Below are positions 33,875 through 44,218 of a DNA stretch of 64,000 nt, piece after piece. Source of the stretch: Effrenium voratum (taxonomy: Eukaryota > Sar > Dinophyceae > Suessiales > Symbiodiniaceae); the NCBI GenBank assembly GCA_963377175.1, contig CAUJNA010000513.1, forward strand, positions 1,102,338 through 1,166,337, read 5' to 3'. Each line of letters begins with the position of its first letter. Position 1 is the stretch's first letter. The position numbers were made by a program, and so were the translations under genes. The notes below the pieces were generated by a model. That model had not been told where the DNA came from. It worked only from the letters and a program-made list of their open reading frames with translations, and ran no database searches.

Positions 33875-35014
33875 GTGCAGTTGGATGGAAACATTACAAT
33901 CAAGCCAGCCCCCACTAGCGAAGCGCAAGCTTCCGCCGTTTCCACGCATGAAACATATGATCGGTTCTTATGCGAGTTTTGCTGTTCGGATGATTCCAAG
34001 CTCGGCGACAAATCAAGGTTACCCGCATTTGGTTGCAAAGTACTTAGAGTAACTGAACGTCAGAATGCGTTGGTTGCAGATACGTTGCAGTGGGTATTTG
34101 ACGAGGTGCAAATTTTCAGGAAGAATGTCAAGTCCAAAACACCGCCCTGCGTGATGATTCATGCTTCACTTCCGTGTACGGGTGGGTGCCCCTGGAACAA
34201 TATCAATGGTGAGACTCAAGAAGGCCAAGCCAAGATCCAGGAGCACAAGGCGTTGTTTCGCAAACTGTTGAAGCGTTTGGACAAGCTTATCACTATGCTT
34301 CGACAGCTTGACATTGTGCTTGTAATCAACATGGAACTTCCTAAGCTTTGCAGTTATTGGAAGACCTTTTTCGTGCATGCTTTCCTCATGAAATATGAGC
34401 TTGTCAAGTACAATTGCGATGGTTGCATGTTTGGTGTTCTTGACAAGGATGGAAATTTGTTGCAAAAGTCATGGACTATTGCTTCTTCCTGTCAATCGTT
34501 GGCCAAACTGCAACAGTATAAGTGCACAAAAGATCATCAGCATGGACAGTCCAGGGGGGCGGCCCTCAAACGTGCAGAATCCTACACGTATGAAATGACT
34601 GACCTGATCCATGAATGTTTTTCTGAGTTTGCTGACAGCATGAAACAGTTTGTCACCGATAGCTCGGCTCAGAGAACTACAAAACGTGCACTTGTTGCTC
34701 TTAAGCTTCCCTCACCGGTAGCCGCTATGGCTGCTTACAACCTCGGGGAGTATTCGGAGGGCAACTTGGAGTACTGGCGAGGAGTGATGACGAGCTTTAC
34801 ATCGAACACTTTGTTCCAAGAGACAAGGCCTGAGGACCGCAAGACTATGGAGCAGATCCTCAGTGCACAAGCTACTCTGCAAAGCTCTTGCGCTATGTGG
34901 GCGGCTGACATGCGCCGGAACTCATGGACACGTTGTGTGCTGTCAATGATAAAGGCCTTGGCCGCATCACGCCCGGGGCAACCTGTGGCCGAAATAGCGT
35001 GTACCTCGTCGTGA
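33875..35014 (+). CDS. Retrotransposon cargo 1: methyltransferase-like protein
   Basis: 379 residues, open throughout. HASLPCTGGCPWNNIN resembles motif IV (PC) of C5-cytosine methyltransferases. VINMELPKLCSYWK sits where motif VI (ENx) would be, and GNLLQKSWTIASS where motif VIII would be. Retrotransposon-borne cytosine methyltransferases have been reported in dinoflagellates, which makes the idea reasonable, but no clear SAM-binding motif I was found. A finger-like start (CEFCCSDD) and a helical C-terminal half complete it. The assignment is an inference; what is certain is a long open frame placed after pol and before the 3' LTR. Confidence 0.5.
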   Translation: MQLDGNITIKPAPTSEAQASAVSTHETYDRFLCEFCCSDDSKLGDKSRLPAFGCKVLRVTERQNALVADTLQWVFDEVQIFRKNVKSKTPPCVMIHASLPCTGGCPWNNINGETQEGQAKIQEHKALFRKLLKRLDKLITMLRQLDIVLVINMELPKLCSYWKTFFVHAFLMKYELVKYNCDGCMFGVLDKDGNLLQKSWTIASSCQSLAKLQQYKCTKDHQHGQSRGAALKRAESYTYEMTDLIHECFSEFADSMKQFVTDSSAQRTTKRALVALKLPSPVAAMAAYNLGEYSEGNLEYWRGVMTSFTSNTLFQETRPEDRKTMEQILSAQATLQSSCAMWAADMRRNSWTRCVLSMIKALAASRPGQPVAEIACTSS

Positions 35015-35613
35015 GCGACTCCAGCCTCGCTTTGATTAGCGGACACAAAACAAACCGCAAAAGAGCGGACCTCGCGCAGGACATGAACTACAACCGCTGC
35101 TCTGGTTGTAGCCACTGCGAGGTGAGAATGTGTTGGGGAAAGGACCTCACGTTTCTCACATGGACCGTCAAGAGCGCGATGAAGGAGCCCAAGAAGCGGT
35201 CTGAGTTCAAGGACCATGACTTCTACGTGACGGTGCACTGGTCCGGGAACGAGCTCGTTGGCAGCGGTGGGATCTGCGACGAGCCGGAGTGGCCATACCG
35301 ATGTGGAGACGGACACTGGCCCGAGCTGTTCAACAAGTGCGCCAAGGCGATCGACGTGCTTGAGGAGTGCAGGAGTTGGTGGAGCATTGCAAACATTACG
35401 ACCCTGGCCAACACCGAAGGTTCGTACTACATGCTCCCGCCTATCTACAACCGGTTCATGGAAAAGTTGTTGGATGAATCGCTCGGCAAGCACAAGCTCC
35501 TTCGCAAGAAGGAGTCGACCTTTTTGGTGGCACGACAGGACAGGCTCGACAATTACCACATGATGGACTCCATCGAGAATCGGAAGACGACGGTGGAGTG
35601 GGCGTGTGCTTGA
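34924..35613 (+). CDS. Retrotransposon cargo 2: SGNH-hydrolase-like domain
   Basis: About 210 residues of the frame after position 35000. VYLVVSDSSLA could be block I (Ser), TVHWSGNELVG block III (GxN) and RLDNYHMMDS block V (DxxH), in the order and rough spacing of SGNH/GDSL hydrolases. The cysteine-rich CSGCSHC in between is unusual. Substrate unknown. It overlaps the end of the preceding frame, so the two may be one protein split by a shift. Confidence 0.45.
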   Translation: MDTLCAVNDKGLGRITPGATCGRNSVYLVVSDSSLALISGHKTNRKRADLAQDMNYNRCSGCSHCEVRMCWGKDLTFLTWTVKSAMKEPKKRSEFKDHDFYVTVHWSGNELVGSGGICDEPEWPYRCGDGHWPELFNKCAKAIDVLEECRSWWSIANITTLANTEGSYYMLPPIYNRFMEKLLDESLGKHKLLRKKESTFLVARQDRLDNYHMMDSIENRKTTVEWACA

Positions 35614-35781
35614 GAAGGTTGAGGAGGTTGAGATCAAAGAAGAAGTTGATTTCGACGACGATGAAGCACTCCCGCAAGGGAGTGCGCTGAGGCTGCGCTT
35701 GGCGTCAAGGCCGCTCCGGCAACACCCAAGTTCACCGCGAAAGCATCGCCTAAGGTACTGGCGAAGGCAAAGCCAACAGCG

Positions 35782-37108
35782 GTGGCATCGGATGTGCGGG
35801 GGGCGACCCCTGCCGGCAGCGCATTGCCAGGCAAGCCCGGCGGCATCGTCACCTTCCGCGGCCAGCAGTACGAGGCAAGGATCCTCCCGGGCACGATTCT
35901 GAAAGTGCCGACCTTCCTGAAGGGAGAGCCTTCCTCGACGGACAGATGCACTACGTTAACTGGGATGCTGCGTGGCCGATTTCAGGATCAACGGCCATTG
36001 GACTTCGACGAGGATTACTTTGTCGATGTGCACCAGTTGTGCGACAAGTTTAACAGGAAGACCCGGAGCAACATCGGGTACAAGACGCTGTTGAAGATCT
36101 TTGCTTGTGACCCGAAATGCAGATTTAACTGTCCTCGCGATCAAGCATCCTTCGGCCGCTGAAAACAACCAGGAGTGGGTTGTCATCAAGGTTCGTGCTA
36201 GCCAAGGACATGCCAGCAGCGTCAATGCTGATGGCGACATCAGCCGAAACCAGTACGCCCTTGCGAAGGCCGTCTTCGGGAAATTCCTCCCGGAGGACGC
36301 TCGCAAGGCTGGACTGCAGCCTTCGTTGATTGATGATGCTCCTGGCAAGCTGTACCATCGAACCAGCAAGGCCGCAGCTGACAACATCGTGAGGACGGGA
36401 GTGATTCCGGGCGGAGTTGGAGCAACCGAGGGCGGGCGTGCACAGAGCCACTTCTCTATTCACCCCGTCGAAAGCTCCGCCTACAATGCAGGGGTTCGTG
36501 CCTCCATGCCGATCGAGCTCGTCGTTGAGTCCCCAATGATGCCATCGGATGTGCAGACCGGCGAGGTGCTCTGGAGAAATGCCCTTCGCCTGGAAGCATG
36601 GGAAAGTCAGACAACAGTCGAATCGCTCGCCGCAAGGCGAGCCGTCATCGTGACAGCAGATGAGGCCTTTCAGACCGACAAGGAGGGAAAGAGGGCCAAG
36701 AATCCCAAAGAGGAGCAGACGAATGAGGACACGGCCGCAACTCGCCCGGGGCAACCCGAGGCCGATTCCTCAGCCGTCAGATTCAAGACCTTTGCCATTC
36801 CCGTCCATTACACGGACTGCAGCGTTTGCGGTGAGGACATGATGCAAGGGCAGCTGAAGTGCCAGCGTTGCGGACATGGCACCAAGGAGAGCAATGACGT
36901 TCAACTTTTCAGAGCTGCAAAGCGGAGAACGCAAATGCTCGAGGAGGTGTGTCACCGCGTTGGCAAATCTGTGGATCAGCTCCTTATCAATGATTTCAAG
37001 GGCTACACTACACGGATGTTGCAAAGCGAGGAGCAACATCTTTCGAGGCAAAGCAGATCGAAGCCTCGAAGAATTACGATAGCAGAGCCAGGAATTGGGG
37101 TACGATAA
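35782..37108 (+). pseudogene. Retrotransposon cargo 3: Tpt1/KptA RNA 2'-phosphotransferase-like domain
   Basis: Two frames joined near 36120. The first has GMLRGRFQ, YFVDVHQLCDKF and CDPKCRFN, like the N-terminal lobe of Tpt1 (LRH...GYV.V..LL...DK.RF), with Gly instead of the catalytic His of LRH. The second has VVIKVRASQGH (Arg of RxxQGH), LYHRTSKAAADNIVRTGVIP and AGVRASMPIELVV, matching the C-terminal lobe and its Arg. Tpt1 removes the 2'-phosphate left by tRNA ligation. A zinc ribbon (CSVCGEDMMQGQLKCQRCG) and a helical tail follow. An RNA-end function in an LTR element is unexpected. The frame break and the altered first motif suggest this copy is inactive. Confidence 0.6.
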
Positions 37109-37861
37109 CGTCGTGGACAGGTTCGACAAGGACGCGACGTTCGGCTCTCCGGATGGTTGAGCAGGGCCACAACCGCGAGAGCCTGTACCAGATGTCCATC
37201 TTCCGTTTCTGCGTTCTTCCGGAGTTCCCCCGAAGCTATGATCAGAGGCTTTTGGGGGTTGGGCCTGGTTATGGAAAGCGAGGACACCACTACGTCAGAA
37301 CCGTCTACGTCACCGGTGGCCAGGTTGGGGATTACGATGCCAACCTGCACTCCTTTCCATGGCTCTTCTCGTACAACGGGAAGATGTTGAGCCTTGCCCA
37401 ATTTGTCGCCCAGGTTAACATCCTCCCGGGGATGCGCAACCTTGTCACTCGGCGGAGAGTTTCCTACGCTCCGGGCAACCGGAGCCGAGGGCCTTGAAGC
37501 TGAGATCAAAGAGATCTGTGTTGCTCAGCGCAGCCAAAAGCAAAGCGCTGAAGACCGTGCCCGTGGACACACTCAGCCTGCATCCAGCTCCACTGCCGCA
37601 CACAGGAGCCGCAGCTGGAGGGACTGGAGTGGTCGTGACTGGAGCGATCGCGCCTGGAGCAGCTGGGAATGGACATCCTGGAGTTCGCGTGGCTGGTCTA
37701 CAAGCGGGAGATGGTGAATGCAAGGAGCACCTCTGAGAGCGACAGTACCCGAGTGTTTGCACGATGGATGTGTAATGTCCATGTTCAACGTGCAATGGAT
37801 GTGTGTCGAATAGAAGCGGGTTGCAAAACCTGCCGACATTTTCGTTGCTGTTCAATCTCAA
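37109..37861 (+). other. Last coding remnant before the 3' LTR
   Basis: An open stretch 37153-37497 (QGHNRESLYQMSIFRFCVLP ... VGDYDANLHSFPWLFSYNG) looks coding but matches nothing I recognise. It probably continues the cargo protein in another frame. The remainder to 37861 is not recognised. Confidence 0.4.
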
Positions 37862-37871
37862 ATGAGGGGGG
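37861..37871 (+). other. Polypurine tract
   Basis: AATGAGGGGGG directly before the 3' LTR, the expected plus-strand priming site. Confidence 0.7.
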
Positions 37872-38013
37872 TGTGGATTCAGGTTCCAACCCTGTGCATG
37901 TATATGCTCCGCCCGCTACAGACTTCAAGATCACTGACAGCAGTGTGAAAAGGTAGTCAACGGTTTGCTGCTTGCCTAGGTATTCCCTTAGGTGGCCTAG
38001 GCTTGATAACACA
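37872..38013 (+). repeat. 3' LTR
   Basis: 142 bases, identical to the 5' LTR except one position. It is followed by the CTTTT duplication and, eight bases after the LTR, by the ARP10 exon C. Confidence 0.9.
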
Positions 38014-38018
38014 CTTTT
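38014..38018. repeat. Retrotransposon target duplication, right
   Basis: CTTTT; together with TAG it forms the 3' splice site CTTTTTAG of the host intron. Confidence 0.85.
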
Positions 38019-38021
38019 TAG

Positions 38022-38148
38022 CACGGCCGTCCAATTCCTTCAGGTGGATTTGGGCTACGACGCCGCGCGGGTGCTGCCCACCTTCGCCGGGGTGCCTCTG
38101 CTCTCGGCCTACTCCGCGGCGGCCTGCGGGGTGCGCCGGGTCCTCCAG
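38022..38148 (+). CDS. ARP10: ARP10-like exon C
   Basis: Encodes TAVQFLQVDLGYDAARVLPT then FAGVPLLSAYSAAACGVRRV, matching the ALVVDVGYxExxVLPVxEGVPLLxAW segment of ARP10 (nucleotide-binding loop 2). The first base completes the glycine codon begun in exon B. The donor is CTCCAG followed by GC. Confidence 0.75.
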
Positions 38149-39413
38149 GCGCGACGCGCGCGCAGCCCGACCGTTTGGCCGGGGCGGTCGGTTTCCGAGC
38201 GGTCCATGCCATGCCTTTTCTTCATGAGTGATTGGTGGACATCAATCAACGCTACATAATGTGGGGTGCCTTGTTTCATACGGTTCATGAGGGAGCAAAA
38301 AGCAAGCACAAGCTTATAAGCAACTCAGGTTGCCGATGCTAAAAGGGTCAGTTGAGGAATCGCTTCGGTTCCTTCCTTTGGGGTTCGCAGCAAAGTTTGT
38401 AGAAACCCTTGATTTGGACATAGAACCAAAAGCCAATGGGTTTTGGTCAACCATGGGTCGGCTTCAGGACCCATATGGCAGGCATATAAACAATTTGAAG
38501 ACTTGGGTTTTGCCCGGGGTTGACTTGGTGGACCTGGCTGGACCTAGACAGTCCGCTTTGGACAAATGGGGTGCGAGATGTGTTTCGGGGATCCGGAAAT
38601 ATCATACCAGCCCGCCAAACATTCTGAAGCGCACAGGCACTGGACCCCTTGGATCGTCGCCAGGGGATCAAAGGGGCGCTGGGCTCGTTGAGCTCGGAGG
38701 CGCGGCTGCGGGTGCTTTGACTCATTGAACATCACCGTGTAAGACAAGAGTTCTTTGAGTTAAGGAAAAACACCACGCTCATAACAAAGGTGGTGGATTG
38801 AAACATCACTCTTGGTAGGGTCTTTCTTTTAAACGTCCGCCTTGGTTGAGTTTCCGGGATGGTGGTGTTAGGCTGGACATGCAGGGAACTGCAAAAGGGC
38901 CGCCTTCAAAGTCCGTGAAATTCATGGGGAGCCAGCCAACTCTGTCTTTGGGATTGGTTTGGGAAAAGCTCCTTTCTGTTCCCAGCAACATCACCAACAT
39001 GGTTTGTTGCCTTTCCCAACCTGTCACCCTCCTTCTAATCATGGAAGCTGACAGGAAGGAGTGGGAAGATCGGGAAACTGCCCTGTGCACCTCAAACGAT
39101 TGAAAGAGCCCCTTTGAGGGGATCTTCTGCCATCGGGCCCAAAGATGAGTCCGACGGACTTTGTTCCCCCCAAAAAACATGTGGATTCCTTCCGTTAATC
39201 TGCAGGAGTGTAGATCTAGTCTCACCCAACCGTAGATAGGACGGTCAGTTGGACGCCTGTCCTTTCGGGGAAGCCTCCCTCCACCTCACTGAGGGGAAGT
39301 CCAAGATGGTTTCCACCACCCCAAACCACTTCCCCAAAAACTTGGATTTCCGGATATAACCACTGACCAACACACTCTATGTACGTAGCCTCATGTGGTG
39401 GCAAATCCAAAAG
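38149..39413. other. ARP10 intron
   Basis: About 1.3 kb with a GC donor. No other gene or repeat could be supported. Confidence 0.5.
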
Positions 39414-39488
39414 GAAGCCAATGCGCAGGAGCGGAAGGCGCTAGAGGATGAGACGGTCCTGGAGGATGTCTTGGTTTGCGCCTGCTAC
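39414..39488 (+). CDS. ARP10: ARP10-like exon D
   Basis: Twenty-five codons, EANAQERKALEDETVLEDVL then VCACY, matching the xxVEDIKxxTCFV segment of ARP10. The acceptor is AAAAG; the donor GTGAGC is canonical. Phase 0 at both ends fits exons C and E. Confidence 0.7.
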
Positions 39489-39859
39489 GTGAGCTGCGAC
39501 TTCCCCGAGGCGACTGGGGGGGTTCAGCAGTTTGGTGGGTGAAACCCGTGGTTTCAGCAACATGGCGGAAAGCAAAAGCCGGCCCTTCTCCCTGGTTGGT
39601 GGGTTGGAGAGAAGATCCCTCGAGTGAATCCAACCTTGAAATCCCTTACATTGTCTTGGATGGATTCGTTTTAGACTACTCGTAGGACTTGATTTGCCGA
39701 GGCCTTTTCAACCAAGAGCTTTAGCCGCGTCCCTTGCTCGCCGGTCACGAAGGCATCCTTGTGGTTGGCTGATGCAATTCCACGCGCCTGGCTCCCAAAG
39801 CGCCAGGACAGCGAATTTGCTGCAAGCTCCTTCAGAACCGACAAGGACGCGGAGGCGAG

Positions 39860-39975
39860 ACGCTGCGGTTTTGTAGTACCCTTTTACCAACTTTTTTGGG
39901 GAAAGGGTTCCCCTACTAAAATAGACTACCCAAAAAAGTTGGTACCCTTATTCTCGCCTCTCCACTGGAGGACCT
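39860..39975 (+). repeat. Dispersed repeat, copy 1
   Basis: GGGTTCCCCTACTAAAATAG followed by GACTACCC...CTCTCCACTGGAGGACCTAG resembles 40860-40945. It overlaps the intron just before exon E. Confidence 0.4.
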
Positions 39976-39985
39976 AGTTACCCAG

Positions 39986-40145
39986 AACCTGGCGAGGTTT
40001 TTCCGGCTCGTTGGGATGTCCCGGGAAGGGCCCCTTTTCTTTCCACCAGACGTCGCCCTCGACACGCGCTGTCGGGTTCAGGTCCGCCTGGTTGGCCGGG
40101 ACCACGGCCTCAGGGTACCTGCCGCCTGCCGCGACATCGCACCTG
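39986..40145 (+). CDS. ARP10: ARP10-like exon E
   Basis: Encodes NLARFFRLVG...FPPDVALD...VRLVGRDHGLRVPAACRDIA, compatible with the variable region and the LxIPGxxRxxA segment of ARP10. The acceptor is TACCCAG; it ends in phase 1 with donor GT at 40146. The first half is less certain. Confidence 0.6.
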
Positions 40146-42063
40146 GTCGATGAAGAAGGGGGGCCTTTGGGTTGGGCGACCCTCGTTGGTTTCTTGGGAA
40201 AGGGAAACCACCCCATTTTGGGGTCCCCCCCAGTTTGGAACATGTTTTTTCTAGCAGAAGCTTTCATACTAGATCTTCATCATAACAACCGGGGAGTGGG
40301 GGGGGGTTCAAAACACGAATCGTCCCAAGTTCATGTTAGCTTGATTGCGCGGCTAGGAATCCTTAAGAATCAAGGCAGGGTCGGAATTGAGCTCATTTGG
40401 TTTCCCTTTACCGGGCCAAATGTCTATCTTTGGAACCCTGCGAAACTGCCTTGGGAAAAGGTTCCACAAACCAGATAGGTTCCCAGTGCGGTTTACCCTG
40501 TTTCCTTGTTTTGCTGGGTAAATTATTCTCCTTTTGCCGATGCTTTCTTTGCTGGTAAATTCGCCAACCTCAAACTATATCCGGTTTGTTGATCACTTCC
40601 ACCCCCCGCCCTTTTGCAACGTCTGCCAATTTCGGAGAAGCTAACGTCAGCCGCCCTGTTTCTGCATGGGAAACTGGGCGAAGCGACCAGGGGCTCTTCT
40701 TCAAGTCGGACAAAGACGCAACCCGAGAGGACGGCTGCGAGTGCGAGACGCTGCCCGAGGCACGAGCGTTGCAGTTCGCTTCCGAAAACTTTTGGGAGTC
40801 TTGGGAGCGGTTTTGCCTTCAAACCACTGAGGGTGGCTACGCCCCCCAGTAGTGCCCTTTTGCCCTTGTTTGGGGGAGGGTTCCCTACCAAAATGGACTA
40901 CAGAAAAAGGACACCCTTACTCTAACCTCTCTACTGAGGACCTAGATGATGTTGAGGATATGGGACTGTTTTGAGCTGTCACACCGTAGTCGCGAGTGGG
41001 AATCCATGGGATCTCACTCACAAACTCATATCGGGCCCTTCGATATAGATCCCAAACACGACAAGAGCTCGCCGAAAAGGAACCTGGAGGAAGTCACCGA
41101 TGCACATTTGGCTCGGCTTGCTGAGTCTGGTGTGTGATACCTCTGAGTTGTCTGTGGCAAGTGGCTAAACGTTTTGGTTTACTTGCGAAGGAAATTCACC
41201 AGGCGTCCAATTATTTAGTTTGTTTGGCAAATCATGGATCATTTGCGGCGTCCAGTTCCGCACCAAAACTGGTATCCCATTTGTGGGAAACACTGCCATA
41301 CCGATGTCATTGTGTCACCACAAGAAAACATCTCGCACGTAAGACTTAAGACCGTGAAGGTCCCAACCTTGTCCACACGGCCTGAATCTGACCTTTGGCC
41401 ATTCCAAGACGAACCTTCGTCAATTGCAAATTGAAGCCATGCCCTTCCGGGCTTGCATTCGCGTATGGCAGAAGTCAAGCTCAGACAAAGAGTGGACGAT
41501 TTAGTGGCTTTCACTGGTGGTCATTTGACTCCCTTCGTTTGTTTAGACAGATGGTGATGGGCTTTTGAGACGACTTAAGGGGACCATGACTCATGAGCAT
41601 TCCCCCAAACAGCCGGAGCGGCCTTCCAAAACATACGGTTCGTTTGCCTTGATGTAACCGCCCCGCATTGTGTGTTCATTGTTTATATGATAGTATGTGT
41701 ATATGTATACATATACATACTATATGTATATGTATATTTAGGTGGGGTACTTATGACCATGGCACATGCGAAGACAAGCCGTGTCAATTACAAGCCCGAC
41801 CTCTCGCAAGTGATTTCTCGGAAATAGCATTCTATCCTTTCGGCCTTCAACAAGTGAATCCTCCAAAGCCTGTAATTACGCTTATGTTTGTCCAGTTTTA
41901 TGCGTGTGTAAAAGCGTGAGAGCGTGTTTCATGACCTCTGCAGTGTCAAGCGCCACACCCCCATTTGTTTTACCTTGAGAACCAGCCCTCCGGCCCTCCG
42001 GCCCTCCGGTCCTCCGGTCAGGTCGTTTTCCGGCGGTCGAATCTGTTTCGCTCCCTTTTTGAG
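40146..42063. other. ARP10 intron with dispersed repeat
   Basis: About 1.9 kb. Contains the second copy of a dispersed repeat (40860-40945, GGGTTCCCTACCAAAATGGA...) and a TATATG-type microsatellite (about 41680-41735). No gene supported. Confidence 0.5.
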
Positions 42064-42147
42064 TTTTTGAGGCCTTTGTGCGGGCTTTGGAGCTGAGCCC
42101 AGTGGATCTCCGGAGCCAACTGGTGCAGAACATCGTGGTGTGCGGAG
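42064..42147 (+). CDS. ARP10: ARP10-like exon F
   Basis: Encodes FEAFVRALELSPVDLRSQLV then QNIVVCGG, matching the sxxxxLxxxpxDxRxxLxxNIVVxGG block that ends at the phosphate-binding glycines of the actin fold. Phase 1 at the start joins exon E; it ends in phase 1 with donor GT at 42148. Confidence 0.75.
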
Positions 42148-42563
42148 GTGCGCGCATCGGTCCGATGCGAACAGGGGCAAGGGTTTTGGACGCGTTTTGC
42201 GTTTTCCAAAGCTACTCCTCTCTCGGTTAGTGGGCCGTTTTGTAGAGGAAGGCCATCTGTGTGATAAACCGGAAGTTTGGACTTGTCCAATCTCAGAAAG
42301 TGAGACTTGCTGAGTTGGCACCGCAGAAGCACTTGGAACTCGAGAAGACGGCTCCGACTCAGTGTGGCTTGCTCCAACCCAAGAGTTGTAGCCCAAGTAG
42401 TCAATGGACCTCATGGATTCCGTTCCGCAACCCCCCCCCCCGCATCTCCCATCGTAAACCAACGACCCTTTGGCCCTGGTGACCTAACTCTCCTCCACAT
42501 TCCCATTCGCCACAGAAAACCCGGATGCGGCGGAACCCCGACACCCCTGAGAGCTGGCGCGAG

Positions 42564-42634
42564 GCGCGGCCAACTTGCGGGGCTTGTTGCCCCGCCTCGC
42601 CCTGGAGCTGCAGAAGGCCCTGGAGGACCACAAG
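42564..42634 (+). CDS. ARP10: ARP10-like exon G
   Basis: Encodes GAANLRGLLPRLALELQKAL then EDH. Joined to exon F the sequence reads across NIVVCGG and AANLRGLLPRL without a break, as in ARP10. The acceptor is GCGAG. The 3' edge is uncertain (AAG followed by GC, or GAG followed by GA a few codons earlier). Confidence 0.7.
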
Positions 42635-43212
42635 GCTCCGGCCGAAGAATTCGCTTCAACCCGTCCTTCGGTGAAGGGAAGCCACAGAAAGGCCGTCCAC
42701 TTCATGGATCCTTAAGAAGCCCCTCTGGTCTGTTTGGGGCCTTGCTGGATTTTTTTGGTTGTGGGTGGAGGGGGGGGGTCTTTTCGGAGGTTGCTCTTCG
42801 TTGGTAAAGCCACAGCGAGGCTCAAAATTAAACAGGAGGGGTTACGCAGGTTTTGGTCCATGTTTCCACTTACCAGGGTTCCATTTTGCACTCCGGTTTT
42901 TTGAGCCACAGCCGTGTGTTGAACAAGGATGGTTCCCAATTCACAATCCATGTTGATTTCTTGTGCTGCTTGCTTTGGGATATTTGAGAGCACACCCACG
43001 ACCCCCAAACTGGGCTTCCAACAGCCCCCAACCCGGGAAAATGCCCAAGCCTAGAATCTCAAGGGGAGACTACCCCCAACCCTCAAAGAGGAACCCAACC
43101 ACCCCCAACCCCCAAAAGGAGAAAATGCCTTTGACCCCAAGGGGAAACACCCTACCCCACCCTACCCCACCCAACCCCCAAACAGGAAGACCCATCCCAC
43201 CCCACAGCCGAG

Positions 43213-43335
43213 GCCTTGGGCGCTTTGGCGGAGAAGCTGCGCTTCACTCCGGTGGAGTTCGCCCCCGTGAGCGCCGCCTGGACCGGGGGCGCCATCTTCG
43301 GGGCCCTCGAGGGGGTCGCGGACTACAGCGGCCCG
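43213..43335 (+). CDS. ARP10: ARP10-like exon H
   Basis: Encodes ALGALAEKLRFTPVEFAPVS then AAWTGGAIFGALEGVADYSG, the AWxGGSIFGSLExxxDYS block near the C-terminus of ARP10. The donor GTGAAG is at 43336. Confidence 0.75.
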
Positions 43336-44132
43336 GTGAAGCCATCCGCGTCAACCGCCGGTTGGGGCCGGTGGGTTTTAGGTTTGGCCGGTGGGTTTTA
43401 GGTTTGGGTCCCTTCCTTTTGCATCTTACAGGTGTTTTCTTGTTTGGGGTTCTTTTCCCTCTTTCAGCTTAGGAAACCAGAGAAAATCAGCTGGGTAAGG
43501 GGAACTGAAACCTAAAGAACCTTTTCAGTTTCCGTGTGTTTGGATGTTCGGCCAAATGTTTGATTCAGCGGTCAGGCCACTCAGGCTACAAGCCACCAAC
43601 AGCAAGTGGTACGTGTAAGTGGGGAAAATTGTAGGAATGAAACTGGAACAACGTGCAAATGTAGGAAATGCTTGGTGAACCACTGGGAGGGCTTGGGTGC
43701 AGCATTCAATGCAAAGCGCGTTTCGGAAACCCTCTTGAAGGAAAACCCAGCGGATTTTTGTTGGAGCAATAACCCGCTTGCTTCAACCCAGGCCCGACGA
43801 AAATGAAGAGAGACTTGGTCACCATGATCTTTTCGGATCACTGTAGGGCGAAGGAAGAGAGGACCTAGGGAAGAGAGGAGTGAACACTTGCCCATTGAGA
43901 TGAGTTCTTCATCATTTGAGTGCCGCGCCCGAAAAATGCGAGGTTGTTTCCTGGCCGGATCGTCAGGTCAGGTCAGAACTTGGTGAAGACCCTGTCAGCA
44001 TTTGCGTGTTGTACTTCTGTTTCAATAGCTGGGGATGGTGGGACTGTTGAACTAGTTGGTTTGTGACCTCAAAAGAAAAGTAGCTCTTGGATTGTTTTTT
44101 TCTTCCCGTTTTCCCGACCTCAATTCTAACAG

Positions 44133-44218
44133 CCAGCTCTTCCTCGCTCGACGGAGGTGCCGAGGATTTCCACAAGGGCGAGCCATTGCCCGACTGGCTG
44201 CGGAGTGGCTTCCTCTGA
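44133..44218 (+). CDS. ARP10: ARP10-like terminal exon
   Basis: Reads SSSLDGGAEDFHKGEPLPDW then LRSGFL and stop at 44216-44218. The F..G..lPDW ending is typical of ARP10. The acceptor phase does not fit exon H directly, so a small exon or a different edge remains to be found. Confidence 0.6.

Larger units (their letters stand above)
25002..38013 (+). mobile_element. Copia-type LTR retrotransposon, 13 kb, with cargo
   Basis: Flanked by 142-bp LTRs (TGTG...CACA) that differ at one base and by the 5-bp target duplication CTTTT (24997-25001 and 38014-38018). The order gag, protease, integrase, reverse transcriptase, RNase H is that of Ty1/copia. At 13 kb it is much longer than usual. The excess comes from an insert carrying a glycosyltransferase fragment (about 27643-28930), a MITE in pol (33272-33791) and about 4 kb of extra coding region after pol. 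Most frames are broken by single-base shifts although the LTRs look young. So it was either copied in trans or the assembly has indel errors. It is in the same orientation as the host gene. Confidence 0.9.
21748..44218 (+). other. ARP10: Host gene: actin-related protein 10/11-like, split over at least nine exons
   Basis: Nine short coding segments, in order and with compatible splice phases, spell the second half of an ARP10/ARP11-like protein: FFQYLHLSPKDRRIIVCES, ALAFVLFKLFSAPSV, VDLGYDAARVLP, VLEDVLVCACY, LRVPAACRDIAP, SPVDLRSQLVQNIVVCGG, LRGLLPRLALEL, WTGGAIFGALEG and PLPDW. ARP10/Arp11 caps the pointed end of the dynactin filament, so a role in dynein-driven transport is expected. Donors are GA (21879), GT (22622), GC (38149), GT (39489), GT (40146) and GT (42148), a mixture known from dinoflagellate genomes. 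The intron between the second and third segments contains a 13-kb retrotransposon. N-terminal exons were not found. Confidence 0.75.
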
